DNA of 64,000 nt. Origin: Thermococcus siculi (GTDB lineage: Archaea; Methanobacteriota_B; Thermococci; Thermococcales; Thermococcaceae). Positions 18,107 through 27,041 of this stretch are shown in pieces. The notes below the pieces were generated by a model, which worked only from the letters and a program-made list of their open reading frames with translations, ran no database searches and was not told the DNA's origin. Position 1 is the first letter of the stretch. Every line of letters starts with the position of its first letter. Position numbers and translations under genes: made by a program. Location of the stretch: contig NZ_CP015103.1 in assembly GCF_002214505.1 (NCBI RefSeq), positions 682,001 to 746,000 of the forward strand, given 5' to 3'.

Positions 18107-18842
18107 ATGAGCGAGGCAAGTCAGGTTTTGCAGAGGATTGCAAGGGGAACTGGGATTGTCTTTGCCGGAACAATAATTTCAATACTCTTCGGCTTTCTAA
18201 GCAGGGCAGTGATAGCGAGGTACTTTTCCACTGGAGAGTACGGTGTTTTTAATTTAGCCCTGACGGCGCTGAACATCGCTCTCGTTGTGGTGACTCTGGG
18301 CTTCCAGAACGCCCTGTCAAGGGAAGTTGCGTTCTATAGGGGAAAAAGAGCCTCCAAGAGTTAAGGGCCTCATTTGACGGCCTTGATTATCGTCGTGGCG
18401 AGCAGTTTTGTAATCACGGTGCTCCTGATGTTCGGCTCGGGCTTTATTGCCAGGGTGTTCAGCGAGGAGAGGCTGGTCTACGCATTAAAGATAGTTTCCC
18501 TAGCCCTGCCGTTTTGGGCCCTGGCGGATGTGGTAATTGCGGTTTCTAGGGGTTTCGGAAAGGTCAGGGAGCAGGTATTTTCAGAATATTGTTTTATCCA
18601 ACGCTGTTTATGCTCTCTTTAGCTATTAGTTTTGTCAGGAATAATCCCAGAGCTTGCACTTGAGAGTGCCAAATATATAGTTATGTTATTCTTATTTTAG
18701 TGGTATTTTGGGAGTTTATTTCCTCTTAGTTTTGCTTAGTAGGGGCGTTGATAGAGAAGATGTCGAGCTGTTTCTAGCAATAGAGAAGAGATTGGGAATT
18801 GATTTGATGGTAGTGAAGAAAATTTTAGGGAAGTTTGTTTAG
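18107..18842 (+). pseudogene. Decayed polysaccharide/oligosaccharide flippase (Wzx/MATE-like)
   Basis: The first 80 codons encode a typical flippase N-terminus (ARGTGIVFAGTIISILFGFL, ARYFSTGEYGVFNLALTAL). At about 18345-18375 the best continuation moves to another frame (EKEPPRVKGLI) and then returns, leaving a TAA at 18362 in the main frame: two compensating single-base indels. A third shift near 18570 is needed to read FRILFYPTLFMLSLAISFV. The middle of the protein is missing, and bases 18711-18842 encode only a flippase-like C-terminus (GVYFLLVLLSRG, DREDVELFLAIEKRLGIDL). About 245 codons remain of the usual 450-500. Three frameshifts plus a large deletion make function very unlikely. Confidence 0.85.
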
Positions 18843-18847
18843 TGTTT

Positions 18848-19672
18848 TTATCTATGCCAGCTGTCTAATCTTCTCCCAAGGAATTTTTCTAGTTCTTTGT
18901 TGTATGGTTTGAAGTATTTAATTAGTTTTTCTCTTGTATTTGGATTCATTGAAGGATAACCCGCTTTTAAATTTATACTATCGATAATATTATGTGCAAT
19001 TGTTAGGGGGATATATCTTTTTAAACGTTGGAGCTTCCAAAATTTTGGCGATTTCCCTACATATACTGAAGTGTGCCAGTTAGGGCTTTTAAAGTCGCTA
19101 TTAACACCCAAGAACTCAAAAACCACCCTCATAGTCCATTCAGGATATGCTTTTAGGTCTTCATTTATTAAAATTAACATCTGATCCCTAGAGAAGTATT
19201 TTCTGTATCTTTTAAGTTGCTCGATGTATTTTCCTCTATCGAGGTAGGAGTAATTCTGTTTAGCAAATATCGAGGCATCCTCAAGCCTCTCTCTTTCTTT
19301 TTTAATAGCTGCTTCGAAGGGCAACCACTCGTATCCAAGCTTGACTTCGTGCCAATAATGGGAATACGCCCTATCCACTGGGTTTCTAAGTATGAAAATG
19401 AGCTTAACATCAGGAAGAATTTCATAAATCCGCTCTGGTACTTCCTCCAAATACATATAAAATGGGGAAGCCTCACCAATAGCCCTATGTTGCGGAGTAG
19501 TACCTCTAAAGTGCTTTTCATACCAATTAATCCCTCGAGGATAGTTTAGATCAAAGTAATGCACTTCTTTTTCTCGGGGTAGAAATATCTCGGGATGTTC
19601 TTTTAAGTAAGTATATAATGCGGTAGTTCCTCCCTTTTGAGTTCCACAGATAATAAAATTGGGCAAAGTCAT
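18848..19672 (-). CDS. PAPS-dependent sulfotransferase domain protein
   Basis: 274 residues. The 5'-phosphosulfate loop CGTQKGGTTALYTYLKEHPE (residues 9-28) and the 3'-phosphate site FILRNPVDRAYSHYWHEVK (about 95-113) are the two PAPS-binding signatures of Golgi-type carbohydrate sulfotransferases. HYFDLNYPRGINWYEKHF matches the heparan-sulfate-type branch. No signal peptide, so cytoplasmic; it would sulfate a sugar of a lipid-linked glycan or polysaccharide. ATG 19672 has GGTGGT upstream. The gene is AT-rich like the rest of the island. Starts 12 bases after the stop of the AP-superfamily gene, so the two are probably cotranscribed. Confidence 0.88.
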   Translation of the reverse strand: MTLPNFIICGTQKGGTTALYTYLKEHPEIFLPREKEVHYFDLNYPRGINWYEKHFRGTTPQHRAIGEASPFYMYLEEVPERIYEILPDVKLIFILRNPVDRAYSHYWHEVKLGYEWLPFEAAIKKERERLEDASIFAKQNYSYLDRGKYIEQLKRYRKYFSRDQMLILINEDLKAYPEWTMRVVFEFLGVNSDFKSPNWHTSVYVGKSPKFWKLQRLKRYIPLTIAHNIIDSINLKAGYPSMNPNTREKLIKYFKPYNKELEKFLGRRLDSWHR

Positions 19673-19683
19673 ATACCACCACC

Positions 19684-21291
19684 TTAAATCTTGCCTTTTA
19701 GCTTTAGGTTTTTGATTGTCTTTTTGAGTTTTTCATCTTCACTTTTCTTCTCATAGTAGCTTGGATTCACATATCTTGGAGCCCTTCTGGCAAATTCCGA
19801 GTCTTCCTCAAAAATCTCCATTAAAACTCTCCCATCCATATCGCTTGGAATGGGTAGACCAAAGATGTGGAGGATTGTTGGGGCTATATCGTAGATTTTT
19901 GCATTAATTCTTTTGCCCTTTCTGATTCCTGGCCCATGGGCCAGGAAAATTCCATTTAGGCGATGGGAGCCGGTGTGTCTTGTTGAAAACGGTTTCTCCT
20001 CGAATAAGGGCCTATCAAAGTTGTCCTCGATTATAACACATCTCCAGTCATTTATCGTGAAAATTATGTCGGGTAAGAGATTGACTCTCTCCCCGGAGTA
20101 GAGTTTTTTGGGCTCATATATTTGAACCTCAACTTCTTTTCCAACGTCCTTGCTTATATTCTTCAAATCACCTACCAATCTGGCTTTGATTTCGTCTCTC
20201 TCTTGTTCATTGCTTGCATTTATATAGATGGCCCCGAATGGAATTGTATGTCCCAAACAGTAAGCTTTGCTTTTTTCAAAGTCAATTTCATCTGCAATGC
20301 TGGTTCTTAATGCATTACCGACACTTTTTCTGGTTTTAGTAGAGAATAATCTTCTTATTGGTGTTTTTGCCACAACTGTGGCAACTTTATATGCATGTTT
20401 TTTGATAAGCTTCTGGACGTTCCTTTTTCTGCGCATATATCCTTTCATAACGAGCCATTTTGCCAGGTTAAACGTTTGATCGTTGGGCCCAAACCCATGA
20501 TCCGAAACAAGGAAGACAATGGTGTCTTTCGGACTCATGTCCAAGATATTCCCGAGTGTCTTATCTATTCTTTGCCAGAATTTAATAAACTCTTCACGAT
20601 ATCTGGGTGAAACCTTCGAATCATATAAGGGATGGCTCTCGTCCATATGCCTCCACATTATGTGTTGAACCCAGTCAGTTGCTGAGAAAACCAAAAAGAG
20701 GGCATCCCACTCCTTGTTTTTGATCACATGATAAGCCCATTTTTCAAATCTATCCAGAAAATTGTTTAGGTCTTGTATAAACAGATCCAGATTATCGTAT
20801 TTTTTGTCATGATAATCAACGGATATCTGATATGGGCGGGCGATATTCTCAAGTTCTCTCTTTAAGGAGGGGGGGAATGTTATATCATCATCGGGAGCAG
20901 AACCCAAGCCGGAGATCATAAATCCATTCACTTTATATGGCGGAAACAGCATAGGATAATTGAAAATGCCTATTTTCTTATTCTCTTTACTTAGATAGTC
21001 CCAAAAGGAATGGCCTCTAAAATCCTCGGATGATGTTGGATAAAGCTTGAAATTAGGGTTTCGTCTGTTCAGAAAGTCTATTATCCCCGTCTTTCCAGGA
21101 GTTTTCCCCGTGGCTAAGGATAACCAAGCCCCCCCAGTTACTGGAGGGACAGTCGATTCTAAAACCCCGTAACTTCCAGTTTTAACTAATTTCTCTAATG
21201 TTGGGAGTTTTTTCTCTTCTATTAATGGTGTTAAAACCTCCCAAGTTGCTCCATCTAAGCCGATGACCAGTAGCTTTTGGAGTTTATCCAT
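19684..21291 (-). CDS. Alkaline-phosphatase-superfamily phosphodiesterase/nucleotide pyrophosphatase-like protein
   Basis: 535 residues. LLVIGLDGATWEVLTPL (first metal Asp), VPPVTGGAWLSLATGKTPG (nucleophile region), VFSATDWVQHIMWRHMD, FLVSDHGFGP (Asp-His metal ligands) and STRHTGSHRLNG (metal His) follow the order of type I phosphodiesterases. No signal peptide or clear membrane helix. The frame opens at 21324, but ATG 21291 has GGAGGCGGTGAT upstream. Cotranscribed with the sulfotransferase. It might act on a phosphodiester in a glycan or on the by-product PAP; substrate unknown. Confidence 0.85.
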   Translation of the reverse strand: MDKLQKLLVIGLDGATWEVLTPLIEEKKLPTLEKLVKTGSYGVLESTVPPVTGGAWLSLATGKTPGKTGIIDFLNRRNPNFKLYPTSSEDFRGHSFWDYLSKENKKIGIFNYPMLFPPYKVNGFMISGLGSAPDDDITFPPSLKRELENIARPYQISVDYHDKKYDNLDLFIQDLNNFLDRFEKWAYHVIKNKEWDALFLVFSATDWVQHIMWRHMDESHPLYDSKVSPRYREEFIKFWQRIDKTLGNILDMSPKDTIVFLVSDHGFGPNDQTFNLAKWLVMKGYMRRKRNVQKLIKKHAYKVATVVAKTPIRRLFSTKTRKSVGNALRTSIADEIDFEKSKAYCLGHTIPFGAIYINASNEQERDEIKARLVGDLKNISKDVGKEVEVQIYEPKKLYSGERVNLLPDIIFTINDWRCVIIEDNFDRPLFEEKPFSTRHTGSHRLNGIFLAHGPGIRKGKRINAKIYDIAPTILHIFGLPIPSDMDGRVLMEIFEEDSEFARRAPRYVNPSYYEKKSEDEKLKKTIKNLKLKGKI

Positions 21292-21367
21292 ATCACCGCC
21301 TCCAGGAGGTAAAATCAAGAACAAAGCTTTTAAATTTTTGGCTCTTCAATATTTTGGGTGTAATTTG

Positions 21368-22423
21368 GTGTTTCCCCGTGTTTCAATAATAATCCTCAAC
21401 TGGAACGGTTGGAGGGATACGATTGAGTGTTTGGAGTCGCTTTATAGGATAACTTATCCCAATTATGACGTGATTATGGTGGATAATGGCTCCAAGGATG
21501 ATTCTATTCAGAAGATAAAAGAGTACGCCGAGGGAAGAATTAGAGTTAATTCGAAGTTTTTTGAATACACTCGGAGTAATAAACCAATTAAGGTTTTTGA
21601 GATTAGTGAGGGCAATGCAAGAGAAGGAAAGTTTGACAAACCTCTTTATGAAAAGTATGGTCCGGACAGGCGGATGATTTTAATCAAAAACAAAGACAAC
21701 TATGGATTTGCTGGGGGAAATAACGTGGGAATAAAATTCGCTCTAAGTGTTTTAAATCCTGAGTATATCTTGCTTTTAAATAATGACGTTGTAGTTGACA
21801 AAGAGTTCTTAGAAGAATTAGTGAAAGTCGCAGAAAGCGACAAACAAATCGGAATTGTGGGTCCAAAAATTTATTATCATGATCATGTAAGGGGGGATAA
21901 TATCGTTCATTCATTAGGTGTAAAAATAGATTTATGGAAAGGACTGGCTTATCATATTAGAAAAGACGATGGAACAAGAATTTCAAATTGTGATTGTGTT
22001 GAGGGTTCGTGCATGTTGATTAAAGCAAATGCCCTCAAAGAAATGGGACTTTTTGATGAAGCCTATTTTGCATATTGGGAAGAGACGGATTTATGTGTTA
22101 GATTTATTAGTAAGGGTTATAGAATTGTAGTAAACAAAAATGCGAAAATCTGGCATAAAATCTCGTGGAAAAAAGAAGTAAAGCTTTTTAATTTATGTTT
22201 AATGCTCCGTAATAATATTACTTTTATGAGAAAATATGCAAATGTTATTCAAAATATCTTCTTTTATTTCTACTTTACTAGTAGGGTACTCCCATTTTTT
22301 ACATTCAGGGCATTCATGAAGTATCCACTAGAAACAACAATTCTTATATCTAACATCTTAGCTTTTATGATTGGGAAACAACAGGTAAGTTGTCATCAAT
22401 TCTTAAAAAGTCTAAAAGAGTGA
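21368..22423 (+). CDS. Family 2 glycosyltransferase
   Basis: 351 residues. VSIIILNWNGWRDTIECLES and VIMVDNGSKDDSIQKI form the GT-A nucleotide-sugar site; LLLNNDVVVDKEFLEELV holds the D-x-D-like metal site, and CVEGSCMLIKANALKEMG plus DEAYFAYWEETDLCVRF (catalytic region) match rhamnosyltransferase-like GT2 enzymes. C-terminal hydrophobic stretch at about 300-340. The frame is open to 21263; GTG 21368 is chosen because GGGTG lies about seven bases upstream and the domain starts there. The only plus-strand gene within the minus-strand glycan island. Confidence 0.85.
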   Translation: MFPRVSIIILNWNGWRDTIECLESLYRITYPNYDVIMVDNGSKDDSIQKIKEYAEGRIRVNSKFFEYTRSNKPIKVFEISEGNAREGKFDKPLYEKYGPDRRMILIKNKDNYGFAGGNNVGIKFALSVLNPEYILLLNNDVVVDKEFLEELVKVAESDKQIGIVGPKIYYHDHVRGDNIVHSLGVKIDLWKGLAYHIRKDDGTRISNCDCVEGSCMLIKANALKEMGLFDEAYFAYWEETDLCVRFISKGYRIVVNKNAKIWHKISWKKEVKLFNLCLMLRNNITFMRKYANVIQNIFFYFYFTSRVLPFFTFRAFMKYPLETTILISNILAFMIGKQQVSCHQFLKSLKE

Positions 22424-22446
22424 ACAATATAAGTGTGTGCGCCTTT

Positions 22447-23277
22447 TTATTCATTTAGAAGTTCAAATAATCCCGCTATAGTACCGTACAACAAAGCAAA
22501 CCCCCAAACCAGATAGTATGGAATACACTTTATACATTTTTTGCACTTTAATGCTTGGAGAATTCCATAAGCCATGATTCCAAAAGGGGCCACTAATAGT
22601 TTCCATGCTCGATGCTTAACCATAGCCCGTGCGTTCCCTTTCCCATACCATACTCTTTGTTTTACAAAGCTCTTAAGTGACGCTCGGTGATAATGATAGG
22701 CAACTTTCTTTGAAACCCCAAATTTGTGGACTTTACCAACTCTATGCCAGAATTCTGTATCCTCCGCTGCGTACTTCATAAACGGATCGAAACGATACTT
22801 TAAAACAATCTCTCTTTTTACAACGCAGACAATAGTCCCAATGTATCTCCTTTCGCCAGGATGGTTAAACCTGCTTTCCCAGTGAATATTTTCACAGTAT
22901 TCCCATAGGTTTTTATTGGGTCGCGGATCTATCAGCTGTGCATGTATTGCGACCCAACCATTTTGTTCCATTTCTTTAACCATGTTAATAAGTATGTTCT
23001 CTTTTGGAAGTTCAGTATCAGAATCTACGTATGCAATATATTTTCCCCTAGCCTTTTTAGCTCCAAGATACCTTGCGTATCCTAAACCTTTTCCCTCATC
23101 CGAGTATATTTTATCTGTATACTTTCTGGCAATCTCAACGGTTCTATCTGTGGAATTTCCGTCCACGACTATTATCTCGAGTATTCCGTTTTGATTTTTT
23201 ACTGATCTTAAGGCTCTTTCTATCTCATCTTCTCTATTCTTCACGCACATAACAACGGAAATTTGCTGGTTATTCAT
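22447..23277 (-). CDS. Family 2 glycosyltransferase
   Basis: 276 residues. ISVVMCVKNREDEIERALRS, EIIVVDGNSTDRTVEIA and KYIAYVDSDTELP (D-x-D) are GT2 hallmarks; AAEDTEFWHRVGKVHKFG is the E-D region near the catalytic base. C-terminal hydrophobic segments (about residues 225-270) suggest membrane association. The start directly adjoins the stop of the polytopic protein gene. Last gene of the 28.9-22.4 kb minus-strand glycan operon. Confidence 0.88.
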   Translation of the reverse strand: MNNQQISVVMCVKNREDEIERALRSVKNQNGILEIIVVDGNSTDRTVEIARKYTDKIYSDEGKGLGYARYLGAKKARGKYIAYVDSDTELPKENILINMVKEMEQNGWVAIHAQLIDPRPNKNLWEYCENIHWESRFNHPGERRYIGTIVCVVKREIVLKYRFDPFMKYAAEDTEFWHRVGKVHKFGVSKKVAYHYHRASLKSFVKQRVWYGKGNARAMVKHRAWKLLVAPFGIMAYGILQALKCKKCIKCIPYYLVWGFALLYGTIAGLFELLNE

Positions 23278-24960
23278 TCAAGGCCCCCCATATATCTCAA
23301 AGGTACTTGATACCTTAGGGTAGTGATTAGACGAGAAATAGATTCTAGAACTTTTGACTTTTAGGTCTATTATGTTTATATCTTTTCCAGTAAAAAACAC
23401 ATAACCATCAATTCTCCTCGATGAGAGTACAATAGTAACCACACTATTTTCTAAGCCTTTTGGATTTTTCAAAGAGTCTATTGGTAAAATAGAATACGGA
23501 TTTGCTAAGTATTTAAAGTCCCACAGGGCATCTGGAATCGTGTAAAATTTCGAAGGAATATAAACTGAAGTATAAGAAATCCCTGCAATCTCGTTGGGGG
23601 CTACATAATCATATGACATGTTACCATAGGTACATAATATGCTCAATAACAGTAAGATTGGTAATGTTGTAATAAGTATCTTTTTGAACTTCAAATTTTT
23701 AAGAGCAAGTGCCACAAAGATTGCTAAAATATATCTACTTCCTGCCAGGATTCTTGAGGGTATTTCCCCGCTATAGTTTCCAAACAATGCTGGAATCACG
23801 AGGATGTATGATGCTAATATCAATGCCAAGAGTAGTACTGGCCTATCACTTTTTCTTGTTTTTAAGAATTTTTCAAGAAAATCCCTTAGAACGATTAAAA
23901 CCGCTATTAAGCTAATCCCGACAATTGAGTAAGAAAAGTACATTTTTATTTGTAATACTTTTGAATGATGGGTTATACCCATTTGAGCAACTTCAGTCCA
24001 TTTCTCCACAGCTCCTGTTGCTATCATGAACTCCACTAGGCTATTCAGACGTTGTTTAAAGAGATTAGCTGAATAGGTGTGTCCAAGTGTCCAGTATACC
24101 TGAAAAATTAAGAAAAGCAACAGGAGAGTCATGCTCATTCTTTTTGTCTTTTCATCCTTGATTATAAAGGTGGAGAAAACTATAGAATCTACAATTGTAA
24201 CTGCCCAGAGAATGCTTGTCATAAAATGAGTGAAAACTAGGACTCCTGTAGATAACAATAATAAACTTACAACTTTTAAGTACTGTGCATTATATCCCAG
24301 ATGTGCCCTAAATAGAAAATAAACACTGGCCATTAGTATCAATGATGCTAGACCCCCAGGAACAAACCAATTAAACCCATAGAAACTTGCCATAAAAAAC
24401 ATGACACCTAAAATTGAGTTAGTACGACTATTTGTGAGATCCTTCATCAGTGAATATATAAGTGGGAGTACTGTTAGGTAATATAAAACGGGAGTCATCA
24501 GCAAAATGTAGACCCCAAGCCTAGTTATCATCTCTGATATTGCACCCAAAAACATTATCCCTGGCCAAGTTTGATATGATAACGTAGGTATTTCTGGAGC
24601 TGCATGGCCTGTTTGGATAATATAATCAACATGGCCATAAACTCTATACACAAATGGGAAAATAGGAAGCTTTACAAACATTTGAGGTACAAAAATAAGC
24701 AAGCCCAGATAAAGGATGGCTACATAAGAATGTCTAATTGTGTTTTTATGTTGTAATCCAAAAATTGCAAGTGCTGAAAAAACGAATATATCCAATACTC
24801 CTAAAATTCCATAGGAATATACGCCGCCATATTTTCCAATTTTTAAGTTCTCATTCAACAGCGTCACATTAAAAATAAATATCGCAATAGAGAGGAAAAA
24901 TTTCATGATGACATTTGTACGTCGATCAGACAAGCTAATATTATTAGCAACAGTTTTCAT
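23278..24960 (-). CDS. Polytopic membrane protein, possibly GT-C glycosyltransferase-like
   Basis: 560 residues with about 12-13 membrane helices and a C-terminal soluble tail (from about residue 455). After the second or third helix an external loop with YRVYGHVDYIIQTGHA and SYQTWPGIMFL looks like the acidic loop of GT-C enzymes that use polyprenyl-phosphate sugars, but I cannot assign a family. GGGGGAATTT precedes ATG 24960. Its place among GT2 genes, with the flippase upstream of the island dead, allows polymerase, ligase or GT-C transferase roles. Strongly AT-rich. Confidence 0.7.
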   Translation of the reverse strand: MKTVANNISLSDRRTNVIMKFFLSIAIFIFNVTLLNENLKIGKYGGVYSYGILGVLDIFVFSALAIFGLQHKNTIRHSYVAILYLGLLIFVPQMFVKLPIFPFVYRVYGHVDYIIQTGHAAPEIPTLSYQTWPGIMFLGAISEMITRLGVYILLMTPVLYYLTVLPLIYSLMKDLTNSRTNSILGVMFFMASFYGFNWFVPGGLASLILMASVYFLFRAHLGYNAQYLKVVSLLLLSTGVLVFTHFMTSILWAVTIVDSIVFSTFIIKDEKTKRMSMTLLLLFLIFQVYWTLGHTYSANLFKQRLNSLVEFMIATGAVEKWTEVAQMGITHHSKVLQIKMYFSYSIVGISLIAVLIVLRDFLEKFLKTRKSDRPVLLLALILASYILVIPALFGNYSGEIPSRILAGSRYILAIFVALALKNLKFKKILITTLPILLLLSILCTYGNMSYDYVAPNEIAGISYTSVYIPSKFYTIPDALWDFKYLANPYSILPIDSLKNPKGLENSVVTIVLSSRRIDGYVFFTGKDINIIDLKVKSSRIYFSSNHYPKVSSTFEIYGGP

Positions 24961-24972
24961 AAATTCCCCCCA

Positions 24973-26076
24973 TTATTTCTCTTTGTTTCTTATTTTAAGC
25001 TTGACTATGTATACATCCTTTAAAGCTTTAATTATAACTTTAATTTGCTTGATGCCATCCTTGGGACTTATCAATAAAACTGGGATCCTACTTAACACCA
25101 ATCCCGTTGTGGCCCATAAGTGGGCGATATAATTTCCATTTATGCTTGCGATATGGTGTGTACTTATAACCAACGCTTTGAGCCTCTGTTCCGAGGAAAG
25201 ACGTCGAACACTTGGAGCTCTCAAGTGCATAAGTTTTAGTTTAGACGACAAATAGATTTTATACTTTTTTATTACCCGGGCTGACCACTCTAAATCCTCA
25301 TTTAGTGCATATTTACTAAATTTTTCCAAATTTTCATCAAATTTAAATTCTCTAAAAACTTTCCGTTTGCAAATAAAATTACCTCCCTGAACCCACTCAA
25401 CTTCATAAAGTCTGTTGTTTTTTTCAATCTTTGTTATGTCTGGGTATTCACTCCGATATCCCGAGGGGAGTATCTTCCCTTTTCTCCAAGATTCCCAAAG
25501 AAAGAGGGACTTTATAAAGTTTTTAATCTTTCTGAGGAGTTGCCCCAGAAGGATTTTCCTTGTAGGCCCTAAAAGTAGAATTCTTTCTCTATATTTATTT
25601 TTTAACTCATTTATTATTTCATTAATAAATTTTTTATCTAGATTTTTGAGTATATATACATAGTCCCCCCACTTTAGCCAGTAGATAGAGTTCAGGTCAA
25701 CGATGTCAAAAGTATATCCACTCACGATGTCTAATCCATGATTTAGAATTAGATCTATGGCATTTTCTATGTATTTTTCCTCTAGGACTACATCATCCTC
25801 TAAGAACACAAGAACTTCGCCCCTGCTATACTCAAACCCAGTGTTTCTCTTTTTTGCAGTCCCTTCGTTTTTGGTAAGAATAAAATTTACCCTATACTTT
25901 AAATCCTCTAAGAGTAGGTTTTTTATAAACTCTTGGGTTTGTACATCATCTTGATCTCCTACAATAATAACTTCATCAGGAACAACAGTCTGATTTTCTA
26001 ACGACTCTAAGACTCTCTGGAGGTATTCAATTCGATTCCTAGTGGGGATTATAACTGAGACTTTTACTCTTTCCAT
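24973..26076 (-). CDS. Family 2 glycosyltransferase
   Basis: 367 residues. VSVIIPTRNRIEYLQRVLES, EVIIVGDQDD and EVLVFLEDDVVLEEKYIENA (metal site) identify the GT-A domain. VEWVQGGNFICKRKVF and YALNEDLEWSARVIKKY lie at the acceptor/catalytic end, and the C-terminus (RAPSVRRLSSEQRLKALVIS) resembles galactofuranosyl/rhamnosyl transferases. It overlaps the Alg14-Alg13-like gene stop by one base; GGGGTG is the ribosome site. Confidence 0.87.
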   Translation of the reverse strand: MERVKVSVIIPTRNRIEYLQRVLESLENQTVVPDEVIIVGDQDDVQTQEFIKNLLLEDLKYRVNFILTKNEGTAKKRNTGFEYSRGEVLVFLEDDVVLEEKYIENAIDLILNHGLDIVSGYTFDIVDLNSIYWLKWGDYVYILKNLDKKFINEIINELKNKYRERILLLGPTRKILLGQLLRKIKNFIKSLFLWESWRKGKILPSGYRSEYPDITKIEKNNRLYEVEWVQGGNFICKRKVFREFKFDENLEKFSKYALNEDLEWSARVIKKYKIYLSSKLKLMHLRAPSVRRLSSEQRLKALVISTHHIASINGNYIAHLWATTGLVLSRIPVLLISPKDGIKQIKVIIKALKDVYIVKLKIRNKEK

Positions 26077-27041
26077 TAATTGTACACCCCTAGTACCTCT
26101 TTTAAAATCTGTATAAATCTCTTGTTCACAATGGCAGACTTCAAATATTTCCTTTTGGGGTTTGATATTAATGAAACTAAGACTTCTCTAAGTTCGCTCT
26201 CATTAGTAGTAACTTTAACCAGCCCTTCTTTTTCAAGCTTCCTTGAGAACATTAATTGATGATCGTTAATTGCCTCGTTAAATTTCTTTAACCTTGGAAA
26301 TGCAATAGCAGATGACCCAAGAGTGAGACCATCAATTAAACTTATCGCAGCTTGAGAAACAACGATCTTAGACCTTTTAATAATCTCTTTAATAGTCGCG
26401 TATTCCGCAAACTCGAACCACTTAGATTTTTTTGGTTTATACTGAGTCTTTCCAATCTGCATTATCACAGTATAACTGATGCTTTCTACAATTTTGTCCA
26501 TAGCTCTTACCAATCGTTCAAACCCTTGATAGTGGGTTCCTGTCATGACAAAGATCTGGTTCTTTTTATCTTTTAGGTTGATCTTTATTTTTGTTTTCTT
26601 GAACAAACCTCCAACGTATTTCGCCTTTTTCCCGTAGTGCTGAAGCATCTCTGGCCACAAAACAAAGAAATGATCTGAAATTGGATAAACAAGCTTACCA
26701 GTTACGGTTGGCTCGTCAATTCTGGTGTAACATTCAATAAAGATTGTTTTTATTCCTAAGAGCTTCCCCAGATAGAAGAATGGAATCGCGATCTCAGCAC
26801 CATTACTGATGATAACATCTGGTTTCTCTTGTACCATGATTCTTATTATCTCCAGAACATGAGTTATAACCCTAAAAGGATTCTCTCCAAAATTTGGAAA
26901 GAGATATTTTCTATACGGAAGCACTCTTGTCCTCGGATGATCATATGTTATAAAGAACACGTCATGGCCTTTAAATGCGTCCATCAAGTAGAGCATTTCC
27001 GTTAGATGTCCTCCATGAGAACAAACTAAAGCAATCTTCAT
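26076..27041 (-). CDS. Fused Alg14-Alg13-like UDP-sugar glycosyltransferase
   Basis: 321 residues. The N-terminal half (KIALVCSHGGHLTEMLYLMD, EKPDVIISNGAEIAIPFFYL, TIFIECYTRID) matches Alg14/PssD/EpsE, the membrane-anchoring acceptor-side subunit. The C-terminal half (IFVMTGTHYQGFERLVRAMD, VSQAAISLIDGLTLGSSAIAF) matches Alg13/PssE, the UDP-sugar-binding side of GT28. In yeast and many bacteria these are separate proteins; here one chain carries both. ATG 27041 overlaps the previous stop (ATGA), giving MKIALV. Likely adds the second sugar to a polyprenyl-PP-linked glycan. Confidence 0.85.
   Translation of the reverse strand: MKIALVCSHGGHLTEMLYLMDAFKGHDVFFITYDHPRTRVLPYRKYLFPNFGENPFRVITHVLEIIRIMVQEKPDVIISNGAEIAIPFFYLGKLLGIKTIFIECYTRIDEPTVTGKLVYPISDHFFVLWPEMLQHYGKKAKYVGGLFKKTKIKINLKDKKNQIFVMTGTHYQGFERLVRAMDKIVESISYTVIMQIGKTQYKPKKSKWFEFAEYATIKEIIKRSKIVVSQAAISLIDGLTLGSSAIAFPRLKKFNEAINDHQLMFSRKLEKEGLVKVTTNESELREVLVSLISNPKRKYLKSAIVNKRFIQILKEVLGVYN

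Noticed and set aside
18374-18622. 82-residue ORF as an independent membrane protein
   Set aside because: It continues the flippase sequence of 18107-18364 in the same overall frame and ends in a frameshift; it is part of the pseudogene.
21280-21300. TATCACCGCC near the AP-superfamily start as a TGM
   Set aside because: There is no GTGATA partner; the bases are simply the reverse of a GGCGGTGAT ribosome site.
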